Below, in pieces: positions 15,216-21,950 of a stretch of DNA of 64,000 nt; position 1 is the stretch's first letter, and each line of letters opens with the position of its first letter. Origin of the DNA: Myxococcales bacterium (GTDB lineage: Bacteria > Myxococcota_C > UBA6777). The notes beneath the pieces were generated by a model, which had not been told where the DNA came from, ran no database searches, and saw nothing but the letters and a program-made list of their open reading frames with translations. The position numbers and the translations under genes were made by a program. Where the stretch lies: the NCBI GenBank assembly GCA_020632975.1, contig JACKEL010000007.1:124001-188000 (forward strand), written 5' to 3'.

Positions 15216-17978
15216 TTAGCCAAGTTTAAAGAGTTTTTGAATCAAGCGAGATGCCATCATATCGCCAGAGATACGCAGTTTTCCTGATGTAAAGGCTTGC
15301 ATGGGGTCCAACTCACCTTGCACGAAGCGCAAAAAGTCTTGTGCTGACATCTTGAGCGTGACGGTGGGGGCGCTGTGTTCGCCTTTTTGGACGTTGCAGG
15401 TTTGGTCCTTCACGACGACATGCCATGTCCCGCCACCTGTCCCTGAAAGGGCATACTGAAAGACCACATGGGTTCCTTCTGCTTTTTCAGGGCGGAAGGA
15501 CGCTGGCATCTTGGCGAAGACCTCTTCCAAGGCACGAGCGGTTTCGTTGTCTGCGCCGCTGTCTTCGTTCGATGCGGCCTTTTTGCTTGTTGGGGGAGGC
15601 GGTGGAGCGCTGAAACCACCAATAAAGGACATTGCATTTTCCGAAGGATACAACTCTTCCAGTTGATTGAGTTGTTCGAGTGCATCTTCGATATCTTCGG
15701 GAGATGCGGGGGATCCGTCGTTGGCAAGTGCATGGGTTCGAGCTGTGAGGACCAAAGCGCGGTTGAAATAGCCCATCCCTGCGTTGTAGACGTGTCCAGT
15801 GGTTTGGCAGTCTTTGGATGTTAGAAAAAGTACGATGGGGGCGACTGCTTCAGGGTTGATCTTTTCGAGCATGTCGGGGGGCATGACATCTTCGGTCATG
15901 CGGGAGCGAGCGATGGGGGCGACCGTGTTGACGAGGATGCTACTGCGGGCACCTTCTTCTTTGAGGGTGTTCATCAAGCCGACGAGACCGAGCTTTGCGG
16001 CGGCGTAGTTGGCTTGGCCAAAGTTGCCATAGAGACCCGCGGCAGAGGTGGTCATAACGATTCGTCCGTATCCTTGGGCTTTCATCACCTCAAAAGCGGG
16101 CTGCGTTGTGTAGAAAGCCCCATCAAGGTGAACAGCCATAACATCGCGCCACTGTTCAGGGGTCATCTTGGAAAAGCTTTTGTCGCGTAAGATCCCAGCA
16201 TTGTTGATCAAGATATCCACACGGCCAAAGTTGGACATCGCTGTTTCGATCAAAGCCTTGCCACCTTCGGGGGTTGCGACGCTGTGGGTGTCTGCGACGG
16301 CCTCGCCACCGAGGGCTTTGATCTCATCCACGACTTGTTGGGCGGGACCTGCACTGATCGCACCGCTTCCATCGCGTGCAGTGCCGATGTCGTTGATCAC
16401 GACCTTGGCACCGCGCTTTGCGAGTTCCAAAGCGTACACACGACCCAGTCCGCCCCCTGCACCCGTTACGATCGCCACTTGGCCATCAAAGCGGATGGGA
16501 GGACCTGCTTCTTTGCTTTTGCCTGTTTGTTTTTGCGGGATGGCTTTCCAGAAATAGCCGATAAATCCGCGTCCTTCGTCGTGGTATTTGCGGCGAAACT
16601 CCAATGTGATCGGCTGCCCCACGGCGACATCTTCGAGCGCACAGTCCGTGAAATCCATCATCAGGCGACCACCTTGATCAAACTCAATCATCCCATAGAT
16701 GGCGGGTGGGTCTTGAGAAACCGCGAGCATATCGCCTGTGAAGCTTTTGACATGGGCTTGTTGGTCAGCAAAGTAGTAGGGATCTTGTGGCCCGATGTGT
16801 TTGCACTCTGGATTCACACAGACCTGAGAGGGCGGAAACTGCGGTGTCTTGCACTTCTGGCATTGACCGCCCACAAAACCAAAGATCATCTCACGGTTTC
16901 GCCAAAGGGCGGTCATCGCGGTTTGTGTGGGACCTTCTGAACGAATCCCCCGTTCGGGCTCGATTTGCTCGCGGAAACTGAGATAGCGGAAGTAGTTTTC
17001 GGTGGGGCGTTTGTCTTGGAGCGAGCCTTTGCAACCTCTGCGTGAGGTGAGTTCTTTGATCTGCTCGGTGACTGTAAAGAGAAAGGCATCGCAGCCTTGT
17101 CCAAAACTCGCCATCACGATCTTGTCGCCGGGTTTGGAGACCTCCAAGGTGGCGATCAACATCAAGAGGGGGTGGGCAACGCCCGTTTCTCCGCATTGAT
17201 CGTGCAGGTTGTCTTGGAGGCGTGTGTTTTTGGCGCCCAAGATCTTGGCGATGCGTTGGTGTTCGCTTTTGAAGAAACAGGGATAGACCAAGTGATCGAT
17301 ATCGTCGATGCCAAGGCCCGCTTTGTTGAGCAGGCCCGTGATGGCTTCGGGGATGATCTTGGCGTAGCCTTCATCGCGGACCCAACGTTCTTCCCAAGTG
17401 TACGGAAAACGCTGGCCTTCGCTGCGATAGTGATCCACAAAGTCGTAGGAAAGAGAGTGGGTTTCGTCCAAGGTGGCGATCACTTCGTCGCGTCCGAGGA
17501 GTAGGGCGGCAGCCCCATCGCCATACCACATCTCGTAAAAGGAGGCGACGCGAGCATCGCGCATATCACTCGCAGCGACGAGGGCTTGCTGTTTTTGTCC
17601 TGCGGCGATGGCATGAAACGCGGCCAGCAAAGCAGAGGTCCCTGCGCGCTGTGAGGTCGTAAAGTCGGCTGTTTCGAGCGAAGGGGAGAGATTTAGAGCG
17701 GTTCCCACGACCGCAGAAGCCGAGCGATCCACAAAAGGGAATGTCGTGGAACTGCAATACAAAGCTTCCACTTGCGCGAGGTCTTGGCCCTTTAGACAGT
17801 CTCTTGCGGCGGAAACGGCCATCGTTAGGCTATCTTCGTCCCAGTTGGCAAAGGAGCGCTCGCCTTGGGCGATCATCATCAGTGCGGGCATATACCAGCC
17901 CATGCCTTGGTAGATGCTTTGTCGTTGTAGGCGCCAGCGCGGGATATGGGCTCCGTATGAGCGGATACCTAGAGTCAT
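15216..17978 (-). CDS. Four-domain fusion: HMG-CoA synthase-like + DUF35 zinc ribbon/OB + SDR + SCP2
   Basis: The 920-residue protein has four parts. Residues 1-345 are a thiolase-fold domain of the HMG-CoA synthase/KAS III type. Residues about 365-485 are a DUF35 module with intact zinc-ribbon cysteines (CQKC and CVNPEC) and an OB fold. Residues about 493-735 are an SDR of the peroxisomal MFE-2 hydroxyacyl-CoA dehydrogenase type, with GAGGGLGR for NAD(P) binding and a YAAAK active site. Residues about 800-920 are an SCP2 sterol/lipid-carrier domain. A Pro-rich linker precedes SCP2. The expected catalytic Cys of the first domain appears as Gln in TTSQRAGT, so condensing activity is doubtful. 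ATG 17978 has CAGGAG upstream. Its SDR tract is nearly identical to that in the next gene. It presumably acts on acyl-CoA substrates in the cytoplasm. Confidence 0.88.
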   Translation of the reverse strand: MTLGIRSYGAHIPRWRLQRQSIYQGMGWYMPALMMIAQGERSFANWDEDSLTMAVSAARDCLKGQDLAQVEALYCSSTTFPFVDRSASAVVGTALNLSPSLETADFTTSQRAGTSALLAAFHAIAAGQKQQALVAASDMRDARVASFYEMWYGDGAAALLLGRDEVIATLDETHSLSYDFVDHYRSEGQRFPYTWEERWVRDEGYAKIIPEAITGLLNKAGLGIDDIDHLVYPCFFKSEHQRIAKILGAKNTRLQDNLHDQCGETGVAHPLLMLIATLEVSKPGDKIVMASFGQGCDAFLFTVTEQIKELTSRRGCKGSLQDKRPTENYFRYLSFREQIEPERGIRSEGPTQTAMTALWRNREMIFGFVGGQCQKCKTPQFPPSQVCVNPECKHIGPQDPYYFADQQAHVKSFTGDMLAVSQDPPAIYGMIEFDQGGRLMMDFTDCALEDVAVGQPITLEFRRKYHDEGRGFIGYFWKAIPQKQTGKSKEAGPPIRFDGQVAIVTGAGGGLGRVYALELAKRGAKVVINDIGTARDGSGAISAGPAQQVVDEIKALGGEAVADTHSVATPEGGKALIETAMSNFGRVDILINNAGILRDKSFSKMTPEQWRDVMAVHLDGAFYTTQPAFEVMKAQGYGRIVMTTSAAGLYGNFGQANYAAAKLGLVGLMNTLKEEGARSSILVNTVAPIARSRMTEDVMPPDMLEKINPEAVAPIVLFLTSKDCQTTGHVYNAGMGYFNRALVLTARTHALANDGSPASPEDIEDALEQLNQLEELYPSENAMSFIGGFSAPPPPPTSKKAASNEDSGADNETARALEEVFAKMPASFRPEKAEGTHVVFQYALSGTGGGTWHVVVKDQTCNVQKGEHSAPTVTLKMSAQDFLRFVQGELDPMQAFTSGKLRISGDMMASRLIQKLFKLG
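15889..16496 (-). repeat. SDR-coding direct repeat, copy A (608 bp)
   Basis: This tract aligns without gaps to 18327-18934 at an offset of 2438 bases. By hand count there are about 14 mismatches in 608 bases (near 98% identity), and eight of them cluster at 15939-15990. Outside both borders similarity falls abruptly. It encodes most of the SDR dehydrogenase module (about residues 495-697 of the fusion protein). This looks like recent duplication or gene conversion. Confidence 0.95.
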
Positions 17979-18034
17979 CTTTTTCTCCTGAAAGCTCGTC
18001 TGGAAAAGTTTGTGCGATGCCGTGCTGTCGCGGC

Positions 18035-19783
18035 TTAATTTCCTGCGATGTGCCCTTGAAAGGCACCGATGCCTTCGAGTGCGCTGTCATAAGTCTCAGC
18101 ATCTTTCCAAGTGTCGATCTTGTCCCACTGTTGGCGGATATCTTCAGGGCTAGGGGTGTCGCCCATGAACTGTCCTGGGCCTGTTGCGATCACGGCGCGG
18201 CTGTAATGTCCCATCCCTGCGTTGTAGATGTGGCCATTGCACTTACATCGATTGCTTACAAGGAAGAGGACCAGTGGCGAAACATGCGATGGGTCGAGCT
18301 TTTCGAGTGCATCAGGGGGAAGGATGTCTTCGGTCATGCGGGAGCGAGCGATGGGGGCGACCGTGTTGACGAGGATACCGCTGCGGGCGCCTTCTTGTTT
18401 CAGGGTATTCATCAGGCCGACGAGACCGAGCTTTGCAGCGGCGTAGTTGGCTTGGCCAAAGTTGCCATAGAGACCCGCGGCAGAGGTGGTCATAACGATT
18501 CGTCCGTATCCTTGGGCTTTCATCACCTCAAAAGCGGGCTGCGTTGCGTAGAAAGCCCCATCAAGGTGGACAGCCATAACATCACGCCACTGTTCAGGGG
18601 TCATCTTGGAAAAGCTTTTGTCGCGTAAGATCCCAGCATTGTTGATCAAGATATCCACACGGCCAAAGTTGGACATCGCTGTCTCGATCAAAGCCTTGCC
18701 ACCTTCGGGGGTTGCGACGCTGTGGGTGTCTGCGACGGCCTCGCCACCGAGGGCTTTGATCTCATCCACGACTTGTTGGGCGGGACCTGCACTGATCGCA
18801 CCGCTTCCATCGCGTGCGGTGCCGATGTCGTTGATCACGACCTTGGCACCGCGCTTTGCGAGTTCCAAAGCGTACACACGACCCAGTCCGCCCCCTGCAC
18901 CCGTTACGATCGCCACTTGGCCATCAAAGCGGATCGCGTCAGGGCGGGCCTCGCTGGTACTTGCGTAGCCACGGTCGATCAACACCTCTCCGCTTTCTGC
19001 GTGGACGACCTGAAAGACAGCTTCGTCGCCATCTTTCCAGATGCGTGTCTCGATGGGTTCGCCCGGATACAACGGGCGCGAGAACCGACCTTTGAACCTA
19101 CGCAGCTTGCTGATGTCACCACCCGCAAGGTGTTTGATCAGGGCTCGACAGGCGTATCCATAGGTACAAAGCCCATGCATGATCGGCTTTTCAAAGCCAC
19201 TGCTGCGCGCAAATTCGGGGTCCACGTGCAAAGCGAAGAGATCTCCAGAGAGTCGATACAACAACGGTTGTTCGGGGCTTGGAGAGGATCTTTCGATCAT
19301 ATTTGGGGCGCGGTCAGGCAAAGAGAAGCTTTCTGTGGGGACATTCTTTCCACCAAAACCACCATCCCTTCGGCAAAAGAGCGTAAAGACACTTTCAAAA
19401 AGCTTGCGTCCTTGGGCATCTCGCGTCAGCGAACGTGCGATCACCACAGCCCCTTTGCCTGGGCCTTTGTCATAGATGTCTGTGATACTGCCCGTGGTTA
19501 CGAGCTTTCCTTGTGGTGGAATCGGGCGAAAGAAGACAAGCTCTTGTTCACCATGCAAGATCCCCGTGATATCGGCTTTTGATGCTGCAAGGACCTCGCC
19601 CAAAAAGCCAAAGATTGCGGCGATACCAAAGGTTGGGATGACTTTCAGGCCATCTTCGTACACATAAGAAAGTTCGTCGAATCCCGCTCCCACCCCCAAG
19701 GCGTACAAGATCGCATCTTTTTCTTCGTAGTCCCGCTCAAATGGACCTAGTCGCTGCCCGATACTTTGCAGATTCAACGCCAT
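18035..19783 (-). CDS. Hydratase-2 (MaoC/hot-dog) - SDR fusion, MFE-2-like multifunctional enzyme
   Basis: This 582-residue protein should hydrate 2-enoyl-CoA to 3-hydroxyacyl-CoA and oxidise it to 3-ketoacyl-CoA. Residues 1-285 are a double hot-dog hydratase-2 very like the peroxisomal MFE-2 domain, with YRLSGDLFALHVDPEFA (catalytic Asp and His kept; the usual Asn-Pro between them is changed) and KPIMHGLCTYG. Residues about 288-530 are an SDR of MFE-2 type with GAGGGLGR and YAAAK. The order is the reverse of eukaryotic MFE-2, where the SDR comes first, and there is no SCP2 domain. ATG 19783 is chosen because GGAGGGA lies just upstream; an ATG at 19813 would add ten residues. It is the first gene of the operon, 56 bases before the four-domain fusion. 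Confidence 0.92.
   Translation of the reverse strand: MALNLQSIGQRLGPFERDYEEKDAILYALGVGAGFDELSYVYEDGLKVIPTFGIAAIFGFLGEVLAASKADITGILHGEQELVFFRPIPPQGKLVTTGSITDIYDKGPGKGAVVIARSLTRDAQGRKLFESVFTLFCRRDGGFGGKNVPTESFSLPDRAPNMIERSSPSPEQPLLYRLSGDLFALHVDPEFARSSGFEKPIMHGLCTYGYACRALIKHLAGGDISKLRRFKGRFSRPLYPGEPIETRIWKDGDEAVFQVVHAESGEVLIDRGYASTSEARPDAIRFDGQVAIVTGAGGGLGRVYALELAKRGAKVVINDIGTARDGSGAISAGPAQQVVDEIKALGGEAVADTHSVATPEGGKALIETAMSNFGRVDILINNAGILRDKSFSKMTPEQWRDVMAVHLDGAFYATQPAFEVMKAQGYGRIVMTTSAAGLYGNFGQANYAAAKLGLVGLMNTLKQEGARSGILVNTVAPIARSRMTEDILPPDALEKLDPSHVSPLVLFLVSNRCKCNGHIYNAGMGHYSRAVIATGPGQFMGDTPSPEDIRQQWDKIDTWKDAETYDSALEGIGAFQGHIAGN
18327..18934 (-). repeat. SDR-coding direct repeat, copy B (608 bp)
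   Basis: This is the partner of copy A at 15889-16496, in the same orientation and in the same reading frame. It encodes about residues 284-486 of the hydratase/SDR protein. Only a handful of amino-acid changes separate the two encoded modules. Recombination between the copies would delete 2438 bases and give a hydratase-2/SDR/SCP2 protein. Confidence 0.95.
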
Positions 19784-19955
19784 CGTTCCCTCCGATATCT
19801 TACACTTGATCACTTTTTGGGTCGCTCAGATTTAATAAAAGGTGACGCTCGTGGTCAAGTGTTTCTTGGGAGTTGCCAGCAGCGCGGGGATATTGCAAAA
19901 TCGCGGGATGTCGGATAGATCGAGCAGATACGTTCTAGAGAAAGGAGCCGCAAAG

Positions 19956-20432
19956 ATGGTGCGATTGTTGTTTGTGTGTTTGGGAAATATCTGTCGTTCG
20001 CCCGCTGCGGAAGCCGTGATGGTGCATCTGTTGGAAAAAGAAGGACTGGGAGATCGCGTGTTTTGCGACTCTGCGGGGACTTCAGGATGGCACGAAGGCG
20101 AGCCCGCTGACGAGCGTATGCGAAGGCACGGAAAAAAGAGGGGCTATAACCTCACAAGTTTGAGTCGCAAGTTCATTCATCCAAGCGACTATGAAGCGTT
20201 CGATTATGTGTTGGCGATGGACGAAAGCAATTACACAAACCTCGCAGCACTGGACCCTTCAGGTCGTTATCATCCAAAACTACACAAGATGCTGTCATTT
20301 GGCGAGGGCTCTGTCGAGGATGTCCCAGATCCCTATTATGGCGGCGCAGAGGGCTTTGAGCAGGTCTTGGATTTGCTTGAGGACGCTTGTTCGGGCCTTT
20401 TGACGCATCTACGACAAGAAGGCAAACTTTGA
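19956..20432 (+). CDS. Low-molecular-weight protein tyrosine phosphatase family protein
   Basis: The 158-residue product is a LMW-PTP. The P-loop CLGNICRSP (C-x5-R-S) lies near residue 8, and the general-acid motif DPYYGG lies near 128. ATG 19956 is chosen because GGAG lies eight bases upstream; a frame open from 19842 would add a 38-residue leader with no match to the family. The stop TGA overlaps by one base the ATG of a fructosamine-kinase homologue. This pairing is known from other bacteria, in which the LMW-PTP acts on ribulosamine or erythrulosamine phosphates rather than phosphotyrosine. A role in protein deglycation is therefore at least as likely as a role in tyrosine dephosphorylation. 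Confidence 0.93.
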   Translation: MVRLLFVCLGNICRSPAAEAVMVHLLEKEGLGDRVFCDSAGTSGWHEGEPADERMRRHGKKRGYNLTSLSRKFIHPSDYEAFDYVLAMDESNYTNLAALDPSGRYHPKLHKMLSFGEGSVEDVPDPYYGGAEGFEQVLDLLEDACSGLLTHLRQEGKL

Positions 20433-21295
20433 TGCGTGCGGCGCTGCTGCAACGCGTCGAACAAGCGATGGGGGCGGCGGTTCAGGAGCATCACGCTGTT
20501 TCGGGTGGCTGCATTGCGGACGCTCGTTGTGTGCGTCTTGTGGATGGTCGTTCGTGTTTCATCAAGTCGATGGATGGGGGACAACAGCCTTTTTTGCAGG
20601 AAGCCCACGGTCTGCGTGAACTTGCCAAAGGGGGTGCGCTGCGTATTCCCCAAGTGCTCCATGTTGAAGAGGATCTGTTGATCTTGGAGTGGTTGGGCCA
20701 AGGTCGCCCAAAAGACGGATTTATGGAGATCTTGGGGCGAGGACTTGCGCAGCTTCATCGCGTGCCATCCACGGCTTTTGGATTTTATGAAGACAACTTT
20801 TTGGGGGCGTCTCCACAGTTGAATACACCCCAAGAGACGGGGATGTCGTGGGCCACTTTTTATTGGGAGAAGCGACTTTTTCCCCAATGGCAGTGGGCTG
20901 AACAAAAAGGGCTCGCGACCGCTGACTTGCGCCGTTTGATGGGGCGTTTGGAGGATCGCTTGGAAGGTCTTTTGGCAGGAAGCGAAGAGGCCCCAGCTTT
21001 GTTGCATGGCGATCTATGGAGCGGAAACGTGATGGCAGACGCGCAAGGTGCGCCTTGTTTGATCGATCCTGCCGTGTATTATGGGCACCGCGAAGCAGAG
21101 CTGGGGATGACCTCTCTGTTTGGTGGTTTTGGTTCCGCATTTTATCGAGCCTATGAAGAGGCTTTTCCTTTGCCTGATGGACACTTGGAGCGACGTGGGC
21201 TCTATGAGCTTTACCACGTACTCAACCACCTCAATCTTTTTGGAAGTGGGTATCTTGGTCAGGCGGTTCAATTGTTGCGTCGATATGTAGGTTAG
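20432..21295 (+). CDS. Fructosamine/ketosamine 3-kinase family protein
   Basis: This 287-residue protein is predicted to phosphorylate the third carbon of ketosamine adducts on proteins or amines. The adduct then becomes unstable and the free amine is restored. It has the APH-like kinase signature LLHGDLWSGN near residue 190 and the metal-binding IDPAVYYGHREAELGM segment typical of FN3K homologues. The ATG shares one base with the stop of the LMW phosphatase gene, which indicates tight translational coupling; AAGAAGG inside that gene serves as ribosome binding site. In-frame starts further upstream (20387) are less likely. Bacterial members usually prefer ribulosamines or erythrulosamines. 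Confidence 0.93.
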   Translation: MRAALLQRVEQAMGAAVQEHHAVSGGCIADARCVRLVDGRSCFIKSMDGGQQPFLQEAHGLRELAKGGALRIPQVLHVEEDLLILEWLGQGRPKDGFMEILGRGLAQLHRVPSTAFGFYEDNFLGASPQLNTPQETGMSWATFYWEKRLFPQWQWAEQKGLATADLRRLMGRLEDRLEGLLAGSEEAPALLHGDLWSGNVMADAQGAPCLIDPAVYYGHREAELGMTSLFGGFGSAFYRAYEEAFPLPDGHLERRGLYELYHVLNHLNLFGSGYLGQAVQLLRRYVG

Positions 21296-21335
21296 AGGCC
21301 GAAACATACGGCTTTTTGAGAGAAGGAGTTTGCGC

Positions 21336-21890
21336 GTGGCGACAGAGAAAGAAACCAACCTGATCTGGATGGACTTGGAGATGACGGGGTTGGATGTGCG
21401 GACCTGTACCATCCTTGAGATCGCGACTTTGGTGACGGATGCTCAACTCAACTTGATCGCAGAAGGTCCTGTTTTTGCGATTCATCAGCCTGATGAAGTC
21501 CTTGAGGCGATGGACGAGTGGAACACCACACATCACGGACAGAGCGGTCTTTTGGAGCGTGTACGAAACTCTCGCGTCTCCTTGGAAGAAGCCGAAGAAC
21601 AAACGCTGGCTTTCTTGAAAGAGCATACACTTCAACGAAAAAGCCCGTTGTGCGGGAATACTATCTTCCAAGATCGACTCTTTTTGTTGAGTTATATGCC
21701 CAAGTTGGAGGCGTACTGCCATTATCGCAACGTCGATGTCTCTTCGATCAAAGAGCTTGCGCGGCGTTGGTATCCGAACTCGATGCAGGCCCCACCCAAG
21801 AAACAAAGTCACCTTGCACTCGATGATATCCGCGAGTCTGTCGAAGAACTCCGCTATTATCGCAAACACCTCTTTGTGCCCACCCCCTAA
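21336..21890 (+). CDS. orn: Oligoribonuclease
   Basis: The 184-residue product is a DEDDh 3'-5' exoribonuclease that degrades two- to five-base RNA fragments, including pGpG from cyclic-di-GMP breakdown. The motifs are present: IWMDLEMTGLD near the N terminus, LCGNTIFQDR in the middle and HLALDDIRESV near the end. Length agrees with the family. GTG 21336 is chosen because AGAAGGAG lies seven bases upstream; a TTG at 21330 is too close to that site. It lies 40 bases after the fructosamine-kinase gene and may be co-transcribed with it. It converges with the giant ATPase gene. Confidence 0.95.
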   Translation: MATEKETNLIWMDLEMTGLDVRTCTILEIATLVTDAQLNLIAEGPVFAIHQPDEVLEAMDEWNTTHHGQSGLLERVRNSRVSLEEAEEQTLAFLKEHTLQRKSPLCGNTIFQDRLFLLSYMPKLEAYCHYRNVDVSSIKELARRWYPNSMQAPPKKQSHLALDDIRESVEELRYYRKHLFVPTP

Positions 21891-21950
21891 TCCCCGCGCT
21901 TTTAGGTGCCTACCCGAAAGCTATCCTTTCAAGATCGCCCACCCAAAGAC

